A stretch of 64,000 nucleotides of DNA from Robiginitomaculum_A sp036478535 (GCA_965224735.1 OZ245059.1:1054001-1118000); one strand, 5' to 3'; numbered from the stretch's first letter, positions 18,890-28,298 are shown. Numbers and translations: made by a program. The notes: generated from the letters alone by a model not told the origin.

Positions 18890-21800
18890 ATGAAAAATCA
18901 ACTGATAAACAAACTGTTACTGAGCACGAGCTTGATCGCTAGTATGGCATGTGCCGTTTCTGCGTTTGCACAAACGCCTCCGCCTGCTGCTGTTGCTGAT
19001 GAACCTGTCCCAGCAACGATTACGCTTGATAAAGCAAAAAAGAAAGCAGATAAAAAAAGCGCAAATAAAAAAAGCAATGACTCTGATGAAGTTGTTGTTA
19101 CAGGCTCTCGTATTAAACGGGATACATTTAGCAGCATTTCACCGCTTCAGGTTATTACTACCGATTTGTCGCAAGACGCCGGGTTATTTGATCCTGCAAC
19201 AATTTTGCAGAATTCAGAATCCGCATCGGGGCAACAAATTGATGCAACTTTCCAAGGCTTTGTACTTGATAACGGCCCTGGATCGCAAACGCTTAATTTG
19301 CGTGGCTTAGGCGCAAGTCGTACATTGTTGCTCATTAATGGTCGCCGCATGGCACCTGCGGGCGTAGAGGGTGCGCCAACGAGCCCGTCAATTAACCTGC
19401 TTCCAAGTTCATTGGTCGAACGCACCGAGCTGTTATTGGATGGTGCGTCATCTGTTTACGGTTCTGATGCGATTGCTGGCGTAGTAAACGTCATCCTTAA
19501 AAAAGACTTTGAAGGTTTTGAAGTTTCCGCACAAACCGATTATAATCCACGAGGCGCTGGTAATGATCACACAATAAGTGGTTCTTGGGGGAAAAACACT
19601 GACCGTGCTTTTTTCGGAGTCGGCGCTGAGTATAGATTGCGCGAGGCAATAAGGTTAAAAGATCGTGATTTCTTGTCTGGCTGTAATACGCATTATGAAA
19701 TTACGCCATCTGGCGAAATTCGCACAATTGATAAAAGAAGTAACGCAACTGTTCAAAAACGTACACCAGGCGTATCTGTCTCAGAAAGCCCATGTAAAAT
19801 TCAGGGTATTAGCGGACGTATTTATATTCCACATACGAATTATGGATCAGTTTATTATACAAAGGGTGCGGGCAATACTGGTATTCCTGGCTTCAACGAA
19901 TCGACACTTAATGATGTCGATGTTGATGCGAACGGCGATGGTATCCGTGATGTTGATTTTCAAGATGTTAATACCAACGCTTCTAATCTTGATCGAACCA
20001 TCATCAGTGAACAAAAATTGTATAATCTTATGGCATATGGTGAATACACATTTGAAGGGGAGGCGAACCTTACGCCTTTCTTCGAAGCAAATTATACACT
20101 AGCAAAGGTAAACTCTCCCAACGCAGGTGCGTATCAGATTAGCCCGTATGTACCAGCTGAAAATGTTTTTAACCCTTGTTTTCGCGGCACTGGGGTTGAC
20201 TGCCGCGCTGCAGAGAACACAGCTTTTGGAACAGGTCTTACAGGTGGCTTTGATCTTCCAGTAGCACCTATTGTTTCGGTCAAAGGTGACCGTAATAATG
20301 TCAGGACTAAGCAACAGCAGTACCGGTTTGTCGGTGGTTTGAAGGGCGACCTTCCTTTCTTGAATAAAGGGCCGCTGAATAACTGGGCTTTTGAAGCCGC
20401 TGGTGTTTATTCTGAAGCAGTGGGTCAATCTTTCCGTAAAGGTATTCGTGAAGATAAACTTGCATTTGCGTTAGGCATTGACCCTACAGCTGATTTTAAC
20501 AAAGATGGCGTTACAGATAATAATGGTGATGGTATTGCTGATGATTATAATCCCAATCTTAAAATTGGCGGTATATTTGGCGGCCCTGTAATAGCGCCTT
20601 GTGATGTCTCGGCTCTTGCTAATCCTGAACAAGCAATGGATGATCTAGCACAAGGCTGTGTGCCAGTTAATCTGTTTGCGCCGAGCCTGTTGGGGAAAGC
20701 AATTGGTGATTTTGCAACAGCAGCCGAGCGTGATTATGTCTTTGGTGAAAGTAAATTCGATACCAATTATCAACAAATTTTGTTGTCAGCCTATGCCACA
20801 GGTAATGTTTATGAATTGCCTGCAGGTCAGGTTGCTATGGTTGTGGGCGCGGAATGGCGCAAGGACAAGATTAACTCAATGCCTAGTGCTGTGGCTTCAA
20901 ACGGATTGTTCATCTACTTCGCTTCAGATAAGGGTGCTGTGGGGAGTAAAACCATCAAAGAAGTGTTTGCAGAACTTGATATTCCTATTGTCGCAGATAA
21001 GCCGTTTTTCCGCGAGCTTGGTGTGAACGTTTCAGGCCGTATAACGGATGAAGAGTATTATGGAACTGCTGCAACTTACGCCATTAAAGGTGGCTGGCGC
21101 CCATTTGACTCACTTCAATTGAAGGCGAGTTTTGGTACATCATACCGCGCACCGAATTTGCGTGAGAACTTCCTGGCAGGCAGTACTGGTTTCAGGACTC
21201 TAAGAGATCCTTGTGCCGTGCCAGAAGAAGCTTTTGTGAGGAAGAAAGGCGCTAAGAAAGGCGATAAGAAATTTTATAATGCCGCATTAGATGAACGTGA
21301 GGCGACCACGCTGGCTAATTGTATCCGTGAAGGCCGTGATCCAACACGTGTTGGTATTGGTGAACAAGGCCTTAATACGAGCAGTTCAACGAGTGTGGAA
21401 ATTAAAACAGGCGGGAGTTTGGCTCTTAACGAAGAAACTTCTGAGGCATTAACGGTTGGATTTGCTTTTGATCAACCGTTTTTTGACAGCTTTGATTTCA
21501 ATTTAAATGTTAACTATTTTGACATTAAAACGAAAGGCGCCATTGTGAAGCCAAATTCGCAATTTATCCTTAATGATTGTTATACACGAAAAAAGAAGAC
21601 GAGAAGCGTATTCTGTGATCGTATTAAGGCGAGTACAAGTGCGGATGACAATTTCCTTGTCTCTCATATTAACTCTAATTTCATCAACCTAAACCAAGAA
21701 ACTATTAAGGGGCTTGATATCAATGCGGCTTTGGGTAAGGAAATTATAGCCTTTCAAAAAAATGTTGACCTTAAGCTCAAGCTTCGTGTCAATAGAATCT

Positions 21801-22288
21801 TTGAGCGAAATAGTCTGTATATCGGTGCCGATGGAACCAAAAACTTATCTAAATATGCAGGTAATTTCGGGATCCCGAAATGGACAGGCAACGCAAGTAT
21901 TAGTGCTGACATTGATAAGTTCCGTTTTTCTTGGTTTGCACGTTATATCGGAAACGTTAGGCAAAAAACTGAATACCTTGATAAGTTTAATGATGCATTC
22001 GGGAATGAACATCCAAAACTCGAAAAAAGTGATACATGTTTAGGCACTGCAGCGAGTGACACGCTTTGTCGTGATGTCGGTTTTGCTGATAGTTATATGG
22101 TGCATTCGGCATCAATCAGATACCGTACGGACACGCACACATTGCGCATAGGTGTAACAAATATATTTGATCGCGATCCACCGTTGGTTGATAGCAATGA
22201 AATTTTTTCAGTCTCTAATGTACCAATTGGCAACGGATATGATTTGAACGGCCGGGAGTTTTTCGTTGCGGTCAGCAAAAAGTTCTAA
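18890..22288 (+). CDS. TonB-dependent receptor with calcium-binding-type repeats
   Basis: An 1132-residue outer-membrane receptor. A signal peptide (to AFAQ, about residue 28) is followed by a Pro- then Lys-rich spacer, the TonB-box/plug entry DEVVVTGSRI (about residue 66), a plug domain to about residue 190, and a 22-strand-type barrel ending in the aromatic KKF. Two extracellular inserts carry Asp-rich DxDxDG-type motifs: VDANGDGIRD (about residue 345) and FNKDGVTDNNGDGIADD (about residues 538-555). These resemble EF-hand or thrombospondin-type-3 calcium sites. The next gene is a secreted S9 peptidase, which suggests peptide or oligomer uptake. Substrate unknown. Confidence 0.92.
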   Translation: MKNQLINKLLLSTSLIASMACAVSAFAQTPPPAAVADEPVPATITLDKAKKKADKKSANKKSNDSDEVVVTGSRIKRDTFSSISPLQVITTDLSQDAGLFDPATILQNSESASGQQIDATFQGFVLDNGPGSQTLNLRGLGASRTLLLINGRRMAPAGVEGAPTSPSINLLPSSLVERTELLLDGASSVYGSDAIAGVVNVILKKDFEGFEVSAQTDYNPRGAGNDHTISGSWGKNTDRAFFGVGAEYRLREAIRLKDRDFLSGCNTHYEITPSGEIRTIDKRSNATVQKRTPGVSVSESPCKIQGISGRIYIPHTNYGSVYYTKGAGNTGIPGFNESTLNDVDVDANGDGIRDVDFQDVNTNASNLDRTIISEQKLYNLMAYGEYTFEGEANLTPFFEANYTLAKVNSPNAGAYQISPYVPAENVFNPCFRGTGVDCRAAENTAFGTGLTGGFDLPVAPIVSVKGDRNNVRTKQQQYRFVGGLKGDLPFLNKGPLNNWAFEAAGVYSEAVGQSFRKGIREDKLAFALGIDPTADFNKDGVTDNNGDGIADDYNPNLKIGGIFGGPVIAPCDVSALANPEQAMDDLAQGCVPVNLFAPSLLGKAIGDFATAAERDYVFGESKFDTNYQQILLSAYATGNVYELPAGQVAMVVGAEWRKDKINSMPSAVASNGLFIYFASDKGAVGSKTIKEVFAELDIPIVADKPFFRELGVNVSGRITDEEYYGTAATYAIKGGWRPFDSLQLKASFGTSYRAPNLRENFLAGSTGFRTLRDPCAVPEEAFVRKKGAKKGDKKFYNAALDEREATTLANCIREGRDPTRVGIGEQGLNTSSSTSVEIKTGGSLALNEETSEALTVGFAFDQPFFDSFDFNLNVNYFDIKTKGAIVKPNSQFILNDCYTRKKKTRSVFCDRIKASTSADDNFLVSHINSNFINLNQETIKGLDINAALGKEIIAFQKNVDLKLKLRVNRIFERNSLYIGADGTKNLSKYAGNFGIPKWTGNASISADIDKFRFSWFARYIGNVRQKTEYLDKFNDAFGNEHPKLEKSDTCLGTAASDTLCRDVGFADSYMVHSASIRYRTDTHTLRIGVTNIFDRDPPLVDSNEIFSVSNVPIGNGYDLNGREFFVAVSKKF

Positions 22289-22336
22289 ACAAACGTTTGT
22301 AAATATGTTACACTAAATAAACATGTTACACTAAAG

Positions 22337-22369
22337 ATGGCTCCAATCATTTGTGATTGGTGCCATTTT
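22337..22369 (+). terminator. intrinsic terminator after the TonB receptor gene
   Basis: A 13-bp inverted repeat with one mismatch, ATGGCTCCAATCA and TGATTGGTGCCAT, with a 4-base loop, is followed by a short T run. It lies 49 bases past the receptor stop. Partial read-through to the S9 peptidase is possible. Confidence 0.7.
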
Positions 22370-22411
22370 ATCCCAACACCTAAATACTAACACCTAAAAA
22401 GGGGACACCAC

Positions 22412-24415
22412 ATGAAGTTTTTAAGTTTTATCGGGGTTACGCTTGTCGCATTAATTTTATCATTGGGCGTTATGTCTGGAACGGCCTTGGCTAAAACAGC
22501 GCCATCAGTGCCTATCGATGTGTGGGCGCTTCGTAATATCGTGAGTACTGTTCAAGTTTCTCCTGATGGCAAACATATTCTTGTTTTGAAAATTGAAAGC
22601 AAGGAAGGTGAAAACCTCCTTGAAATATATGATGCTAACAATCTCTCCAAGCGACTTCGCCGCTTGAATGCAAAACCAATGGAAATAATTTCAGCCCGAT
22701 GGGTCAGTGATAAATACATTTTCGGTACGGCTTGGAAAGTTGTTCGAAAATCCGTAAAAAAACCAGAACAAGATGTACGCAGTTATAAAATTTATGCTTA
22801 TAATCTTAAGACAAACAAATTCTCTGAAGCTGCTGGTGATTTCAGCATTGTTAACAATCTTCCTAAAGAGCCAAATCATATTTTGATCGCAACAGGGCAT
22901 GCGAATAGAGGCGGGCGTGGTGTTGACCCCTATAAAGTTTATAGGCCGCGTGCTTATTATCGGTTTAACCTAAAGACTGGGGCGAAGTCACTTGTCCTAA
23001 AGGGAAATGATAAACACCGTAGAGCCACGTTTGATAGTGAAGGTAACCCTCGCTCTACCGTTGGTGTTGATCCAAACACAAAAGAACTGATTACCTACTA
23101 TCGTTTACTTGGTGATAAGAGCTGGAAGGAATTTGGGGAACGTTATGACCTCGATGAGCATAAGAACCTATATCGTTACCTTGGTGGTTTCCAAAAATTT
23201 GTTGGTTTAAAGCAAAGCGACCCCACAATTGGATATATAATTGATGACCGTGGTGAAGATAAGGCTGCCTTGTGGGAGTTTGATTTTAAAACAAGTCAAT
23301 TTGGTTCTAAACTTTATGGAAATCCAAATGCTGATGTGATAGGCGTTAAGTGGCATTCTATGTATTGGGCTGGAAACCGAAAACTCGTCGCAGCGATTTA
23401 CCCAGGTGCAAAGTATGAGTACCATTGGTTTGATATGGAAGAAAAGGCACTTTACGAGAGCTTAGCCAAAAAAATTCCTAACTCCCATCAAGTCAACATT
23501 ACGAGCAGATCGCGCGATGGTAAGTCTATGATTGTTTCCAATTCAGGCCCTAGGGACCCTGGTTCATTCTGGTTTGTTAAAGATGGTAAAATGTCTAAAT
23601 TGGGGAGCAAAAACCCACTTTTAAAGCCAGCCCAACTTTCTGATGTTGAGTTTATCAAATACCCGGCTCGGGACGGTTTAATGATTCCAGCTTACCTGAC
23701 AAAACCTAAAGGCGCAGGGCCTTATCCATTAGTGGTGCTACCACATGGTGGCCCTCATATAACTGAAGTGGTCGGCTATGATGAATGGGGGCAAGTCCTT
23801 GCAAATGCAGGCTATATGGTCTTGCAACCCGAATACCGTATGTCCACTGGTTGGGGTAAGAAACATTTTGATGCTGGTTATGGTCAACATGGTCTTGCGA
23901 TGCAAGATGATCTGGATGATGGTGCAATGTATCTTGTTAAAAAAGGATTGGTCGATAAGAACCGTATGGCGATGTTCGGATGGTCATATGGGGGCTATGC
24001 TGCTTTGGTTGCGACAAGCCGTAAGAATAATATATACCAATGTGCTATTGCTGGAGCTGCAGTCGCTGACCCTGAGAAAGTTTACCTGAAACGCCGTAGA
24101 CCAAATTCACCGAAAGCGCTTGATGATTGGGGACAGCGCCGTGGTATGATCGGTATCAATCCAATAAAAGAGGTGTCAAAAGTAAATATACCTTTGCTTA
24201 TGGTACATGGAGATGTCGATGCTCGCGTCATGTATTTTAATCTTAAGGATTATAAAAAAGCGATGGAAAAAGCTGGAAAAAACTCTCAGGCTCAGTATCT
24301 AACGCTTAAAGGCGCGGATCATTTTAGTCGCACGTTAATGTATAGGCATCAGAAAAAGTTCTATACAAAACTGCTTGATTATCTTGAGAACGATTGTGGT
24401 CCAGGAGGGCTGTAG
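22412..24415 (+). CDS. S9-family prolyl-oligopeptidase-type serine peptidase, exported
   Basis: A 667-residue peptidase. A signal peptide of about 27 residues ends at ALA. Residues about 45-410 form the beta-propeller-type gate domain; residues about 420-667 are the alpha/beta-hydrolase domain with the nucleophile motif GWSYGGYAA, the catalytic Asp in HGDVDARV and the His in GADHFSR. The group cleaves short peptides, so with the signal peptide it should act in the periplasm. Its start carries the same GGGGACAC-type leader as the TonB receptor gene upstream (AAAGGGGACACC), consistent with joint use of peptides taken up by that receptor. Confidence 0.92.
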   Translation: MKFLSFIGVTLVALILSLGVMSGTALAKTAPSVPIDVWALRNIVSTVQVSPDGKHILVLKIESKEGENLLEIYDANNLSKRLRRLNAKPMEIISARWVSDKYIFGTAWKVVRKSVKKPEQDVRSYKIYAYNLKTNKFSEAAGDFSIVNNLPKEPNHILIATGHANRGGRGVDPYKVYRPRAYYRFNLKTGAKSLVLKGNDKHRRATFDSEGNPRSTVGVDPNTKELITYYRLLGDKSWKEFGERYDLDEHKNLYRYLGGFQKFVGLKQSDPTIGYIIDDRGEDKAALWEFDFKTSQFGSKLYGNPNADVIGVKWHSMYWAGNRKLVAAIYPGAKYEYHWFDMEEKALYESLAKKIPNSHQVNITSRSRDGKSMIVSNSGPRDPGSFWFVKDGKMSKLGSKNPLLKPAQLSDVEFIKYPARDGLMIPAYLTKPKGAGPYPLVVLPHGGPHITEVVGYDEWGQVLANAGYMVLQPEYRMSTGWGKKHFDAGYGQHGLAMQDDLDDGAMYLVKKGLVDKNRMAMFGWSYGGYAALVATSRKNNIYQCAIAGAAVADPEKVYLKRRRPNSPKALDDWGQRRGMIGINPIKEVSKVNIPLLMVHGDVDARVMYFNLKDYKKAMEKAGKNSQAQYLTLKGADHFSRTLMYRHQKKFYTKLLDYLENDCGPGGL

Positions 24416-24456
24416 TATGAATTTTGGTATTGTATGATTTTATCAGGAAACTAAAA

Positions 24457-25644
24457 ATGATATCGGTGTATTATAAGTCCATTCCCAAAGCTATTCTTCT
24501 TATGATGATGGGGATAGCGACGCCAGCATATGCCCAGAGTCAAATTCAGAGTCAAATAGGGGGCATCAATCGCCCCATTGGAAAGACAATCACAATTCCT
24601 CACTCGGAAGCATTCTCAGACTTCAATGCTTTCAAACCAAAACAGCGAACAGACAAACGCCGTTTTGACTATCAAATTTGGGATGATATCTTACAAAATA
24701 TTGTTATAGACTTTGGTCCCTCATCTCGTATCCGTGCATCCCGTCCACAACAGAGCACGGGTACACGTGTGTTATCAGGGCATATGTCTCCGTATCGTCT
24801 AGAGGGGAGCCGCATTGCGTTTAGTTTTCTCAATGATAATTATAGAGACGTTCTCCTCCAATATAGGCAAGACCTTGTTGCAATCGCAAACCAAGTGGAT
24901 ATTACGCGCTTATCTAGGGATGAACAACTTGCTTTCTGGTTTAACCTGCATAATGTTGCTTTGATTGAAAAAATTGCACACGAATACCCTGAAGACATTC
25001 CATCCACTTTGCAAATTGATGTCAACGGATCTAAGGCGTTGTTGGACGATGCTAAATTTATAAATATTCGCGGGAAAGCACTTTCACTGAGAAATATTCG
25101 TGAAGACATTGTTTTTTCCAATTGGTCGGATCCCATCGTAATCTATGGTTTCTTTCGCGGAGATATTGGCAGTCCGCGTATGCTGCGCTTGGCGTATACA
25201 GCAAATAATTTAGAGTATCGTTTAAATGGAAATGCAAATGAATTTGTAAATTCTCTACGCGGGTTTCATAAATCTAAAAAAACGCGAAAAGTTTCAAAAA
25301 TCTATCATGAAGTTAGAAGATTTTACTTTAAAAATTGGCAAAAAGATATTGCGCTCCATATCAAAAAATATGCGGAAGGTATAACCTTGAAGGACTTTAA
25401 TACGGGCAAACCGTTTGCCCTCGATCGTTATGAGACGAAAATTGCTGACTTGTCTGGAGGACAACGCCGGGTTGTGGGGAGTAGCAATTTACCAGCTGAA
25501 ACCGCACGCCTCTTATCTGAGGTGGGAAACAAGCAAAAAATCTTAAAAAGACGTGGAACTTTCACAGGGCTCACTAGAGGTTATGTTACTATAGAAGATA
25601 TCGTAACCAAACCTGATCAAAATTCTGGCGTGACGATCAAATAA
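24457..25644 (+). CDS. DUF547-domain exported protein
   Basis: A protein of about 395 residues. ATG 24457 is chosen over TTG 24424 because it has AGGAAA upstream and opens a normal signal peptide ending at AYAQ. The DUF547 core is recognised from LAFWFNLHNVALIEKI (mid-protein) and the following INIRGKALSLRNIRE region; the conserved FWFNLHN block is the family hallmark. Function of DUF547 proteins is not established. The gene follows the S9 peptidase by about 40 bases and is probably co-transcribed. A 12-bp in-frame tandem repeat just after the signal peptide encodes QSQI twice. Confidence 0.8.
   Translation: MISVYYKSIPKAILLMMMGIATPAYAQSQIQSQIGGINRPIGKTITIPHSEAFSDFNAFKPKQRTDKRRFDYQIWDDILQNIVIDFGPSSRIRASRPQQSTGTRVLSGHMSPYRLEGSRIAFSFLNDNYRDVLLQYRQDLVAIANQVDITRLSRDEQLAFWFNLHNVALIEKIAHEYPEDIPSTLQIDVNGSKALLDDAKFINIRGKALSLRNIREDIVFSNWSDPIVIYGFFRGDIGSPRMLRLAYTANNLEYRLNGNANEFVNSLRGFHKSKKTRKVSKIYHEVRRFYFKNWQKDIALHIKKYAEGITLKDFNTGKPFALDRYETKIADLSGGQRRVVGSSNLPAETARLLSEVGNKQKILKRRGTFTGLTRGYVTIEDIVTKPDQNSGVTIK
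24535..24558 (+). repeat. 12-bp in-frame tandem duplication in the DUF547 gene
   Basis: CAGAGTCAAATT is followed directly by CAGAGTCAAATA, giving QSQIQSQI just behind the predicted signal peptide cleavage site. Confidence 0.9.
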
Positions 25645-25749
25645 TTATAGTGGATCTTGTTATACTCTGAATCCTAAACAATCCATTTTTTGCTTGCTGT
25701 TTTTATGGAGATAGATTCTAAAGCTTTGTATGAGCCTATCTTTTTCTTT

Positions 25750-25974
25750 ATCATCAAGCGAGCGCCGAGAGCTTAGGCTTGTTTTACGCCGCCATAAAGA
25801 AGACGGTTTGGTTATGCTCGTGCCAACGGGCTTTTGCTTTTAGACAAGGGTTGGCCAGCGGTGCGGGTTGCTAATGCGCTATTTTTGGACACGGGAACGG
25901 TGCGTGCATGGCGGCGCACATATGAAGTTGAAGGCTTGTCCAGCCTAGCAATCTCGGACTATTCAAAGCGCACA
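25750..25974 (+). pseudogene. fragment of an IS630-type transposase (helix-turn-helix part)
   Basis: The translation shows RRHKEDGLV in one frame and then, after a frameshift near 25810, LLLLDKGWPAVRVANALFLD and TGTVRAWRRTYEVEGL in another. That is the N-terminal helix-turn-helix of IS630-like transposases. The catalytic part is absent. The reading frame then runs into a 29-bp IS481-type end at 25975. Both the frameshift and the truncation make it non-functional. Confidence 0.7.
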
Positions 25975-26003
25975 TGTATAAGTTCATGTGTTTTGAGACT
26001 CAT
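25975..26003. repeat. 29-bp solo end of the IS481-type element
   Basis: These 29 bases are identical to 26738-26766, the terminal repeat plus last transposase codons of the IS481-type element downstream. It is a scar left by a second copy of the same element, whose remainder has been lost, in the IS630 fragment. Confidence 0.9.
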
Positions 26004-26085
26004 GTGCCTGGATTTGCACAAATTCAAAGTAAAATGCTAATATTTATGTTAGATGGGATATAGTGTATTGGCCAAGGATATATTT

Positions 26086-26595
26086 ATGCAAACAAATTTA
26101 ATCTTAGGGGGCGCTCGCTCTGGAAAAAGCCGCCGCGCTCAATTACTGGCAGAAAATATGGCAAAACACCGTATTTATGTCGCTACGGCTGAAGGGTTAG
26201 ATGCGGAAATGTTAGCGCGAATAGACAGACATCGTTCAGATCGAGGACTAGGCTGGAAAACTGTTGAAACACCTCTTGATCTTGTGGAGGCAATTAAACA
26301 ATCTATGAACCACAAACAGGTGGTGATTGTAGATTGTTTGACACTATGGCTGTCAAACCTGATGCACGCAAGGCGCGATATAGAGGCAGAAAGTGAAGCA
26401 CTTGTGCAAGTTATTTTGAATATAAAGGGGGGTATCATACTTGTTTCAAATGAGGTTGGAATGGGACTCGTACCTGAAACAACTTTAGGGAGAAATTTTC
26501 GCGACGCACAGGGGCGATTAAATCAAAAAATAGCGTCTGTTTGCGAGCATGTGGAGCTTGTTGTTGCAGGTTTACCATTGACGATTAAGGGCTGA
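26086..26595 (+). CDS. cobU: adenosylcobinamide kinase / guanylyltransferase
   Basis: A protein of about 169 residues for the nucleotide-loop assembly of cobalamin: it phosphorylates adenosylcobinamide and then transfers GMP. Family motifs are the P-loop GGARSGKS directly after the start, VDCLTLWLSNLM mid-protein, and VSNEVGMGLVPET followed by RDAQGRLNQ. ATG 26086 is chosen over 26053 because it places the P-loop at the family position and has AAGGA 7 bases upstream. It overlaps the 3' end of a broken cobC-like gene on the other strand by 24 bases. No B12 riboswitch was seen upstream. Confidence 0.93.
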   Translation: MQTNLILGGARSGKSRRAQLLAENMAKHRIYVATAEGLDAEMLARIDRHRSDRGLGWKTVETPLDLVEAIKQSMNHKQVVIVDCLTLWLSNLMHARRDIEAESEALVQVILNIKGGIILVSNEVGMGLVPETTLGRNFRDAQGRLNQKIASVCEHVELVVAGLPLTIKG

Positions 26596-26737
26596 TGCGA
26601 GGCGGATTTCAACGCTTTGATTTTTTGGTAACCCCATGCGCAGGCGATCTTTGTTCGACTCGAATTTACGGACATAAATTCCATTGTGCGCTAGGGGCTC
26701 CCAAAGTACATGAGCATCACGGCATCGTATATCTAAT
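26572..26737 (-). pseudogene. C-terminal remnant of a CobC/CobD-type threonine-phosphate decarboxylase
   Basis: On the minus strand the last about 54 codons read LDIRCRDAHVLWEPLAHNGI, then VRKF, LRMGLP and RLASAL. This pattern matches the C-terminus of the PLP-dependent aminopropanol-phosphate/threonine-phosphate decarboxylases of cobalamin synthesis. The rest of the gene is cut off by the IS481-type element whose end lies at 26738. Position next to cobU supports the call. The pathway step is probably lost here unless another copy exists. Confidence 0.7.
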
Positions 26738-27709
26738 TGTATAAGTTCATGTGTTTTGAGACTCATCCGCCTTTTGGGTGTTTTGGATATAGGCCATTGG
26801 TGTTAGCCCTGCAAGGGCGTGATGTGGTCTGTATGTGTTGTATTTTTCAACCGCCTTTCGGAGTTCAAATCTCATGGCTCCGATGCTGTCAGCCAAGAGG
26901 TCTCTTTTGTAATAGAATTCTTCCTTAAAGGTTCGGTTTCCGCGCTCGGCGCCGCCGTTATAGGTTGGCCTGCTGGGCGGCAAGACGATGAGTGGAATGT
27001 TTACATCTTCACAGGCCTGTTCAAATTCTGCCATGAATTCCGAACCTGCGTCTACCTGTATGAATTTTATGGTAAAGGGTGTTTTATCAATCAATTCCCC
27101 CAAGAACCGTTTTGCAGAGGAAGCCTTAGCATGTGAATAAACCTGCGCGTGAATGAATTTGGATTTTCTTTCCCAAGCTTGGAAGTGTTTTACGGTGATA
27201 CCGTTTTTGCTCACCCTCATATGGTCGATCTGTACGCGTTCGCCCATTTTCATATGCTTGTAGGCTTTATAAACCCAGCGTCTGGCGTGGGTATTTCTGA
27301 AGCTTCTGTTTCTTTTTGCTCTTGGAGCAGAGCGTGATTTTGTGATGATGCCTTTAGTGAACAAAGTTTTTAATATGCGTCCAACTGTGCTGGCGCTTAT
27401 AGTCTGGCCGTGATCACGGCGCAGGACAACGGCAATCTTGTCCTTACCTCATGTCTGATTTTCTCTGCGTATACGCAAGACAAGCTGCTTCTCGGCTTCG
27501 CTCCATTTGGGTTTGTTGAGGCTATGGGATAGTGCGACTTTTACATGTTGCGGATCCGTATGGAGATTCGCGAACCAGCTCCCTTCAATCCACTTTGCGA
27601 GCTATCAAATAGATGCTCCGTTGCCACTACGGGTTTTGCCTGTTCGGTTTCTAAGATCCTTGTTCTTTACTGTCCTTTCGTCCTGCTCACATCTATATGA
27701 ACTTATACA
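26738..27709 (-). mobile_element. IS481-type insertion sequence, degenerate
   Basis: A 972-bp element bounded by inverted repeats: TGTATAAGTTCAT at 26738-26750 and its complement ATGAACTTATACA at 27697-27709. It carries one transposase frame on the minus strand, broken by a stop. It lies between a truncated cobC-like gene and a truncated IS1595 element. No convincing target duplication was found. Confidence 0.85.
26747..27601 (-). pseudogene. IS481-type transposase with an internal stop
   Basis: The frame is open from 27601 down to a TGA at 27449-27451 and continues in the same frame to 26747. Before the stop it reads AKWIEGSWFANLHTD and VLRIRRENQT; after it GKDKIAVVLRRDHGQ and SASTVGRILK. 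The missing residue is Trp in related proteins as I recall them, so TGG to TGA is the likely change. The DDE integrase core is present: QIDHM, VDAGSEF and GAERGNRTFKEEF. A true N-terminus is lost to stops at 27602-27607. A shorter product from TTG 27364 keeps the DDE residues but lacks the DNA-binding part. Confidence 0.8.
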
Positions 27710-28298
27710 CTCATATGACGTTTGGCTTGGTGGAATTTATGCCCTTTGGGTAGAAATTCTCGATACCATTGATGTGATTGTGCCCGTTGGCGAACAGTTT
27801 TGAATGGTTGATCCGGTAGTGTTTGAACTCTGACGTATCGAGCACATTATATCCGCGCCAGCAGTCGCTATAAACGATGCTATCGGGCACTACCTTGCGC
27901 TCGATGATAGGGTATAAAACCTTGGAAGAGGCATTCGAAATAATCTTGGTGTAGACCTTGTCGCCGCGCTTTAACAGCCCAAACACGAGGATTTCACCAC
28001 TAGCGCCGCGTCCACGCTTACCTTTGCGTTTGCCGCCAAAATAGCTTTCGTCTACTTCGATCTCGCCGCAGAAAACCTCTTGTTCCATCAGCTCCAACTC
28101 GAAGGTAATAATCTCGCGCAAACGGTGGAAATAATAAGCCGCTGACTTACGATTAACCCCGCAAAGGTGGGCCGCGCAACGCGCCGTCGTTCCAGCAACA
28201 AAATACTCAACTAAACGTCTCTGTTTATACTGACTTAATCTGCTCTTTCTCATACTGCCCTCTATAACACATAATTATGCGTTATCTGGGACAGCCCC
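27710..28298 (-). mobile_element. IS1595-family element, 3' truncated
   Basis: The right boundary is a terminal repeat reading GGGGCTGTCCCAGATAAC on the minus strand (28281-28298), typical of IS1016-like IS1595 members. The left boundary is the IS481-type element end at 27709; the matching left terminus is absent. The element sits inside the start of an IS481-family transposase gene (fragment at 28299-28366), so the insertions are nested. Confidence 0.8.
27711..28253 (-). pseudogene. IS1595-family transposase, C-terminus lost
   Basis: 180 codons with the family core: the helix-turn-helix start SQYKQRRLVEYF, then EIEVDESYFGGKRKGKRGR and SIVYSDCWRGYN, and HINGIENF. In intact members GIENF is followed by W-N-Q-A-K-R and about 40 more residues. 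Here the frame changes after GIENF, a shifted QAKRHM is still readable, and the sequence then stops at the IS481-type border. The catalytic DDE-like residues up to the third acid are retained, but the protein is incomplete. Confidence 0.85.

Noticed and set aside
25834..26040. 68-codon plus-strand frame as an intact gene
   Set aside because: It is an IS630 fragment with a frameshift in front and a 29-bp IS481-type end behind.
25645..26085. B12 riboswitch upstream of cobU
   Set aside because: The region is IS debris and I could not find a B12-box-like element or room for the fold.
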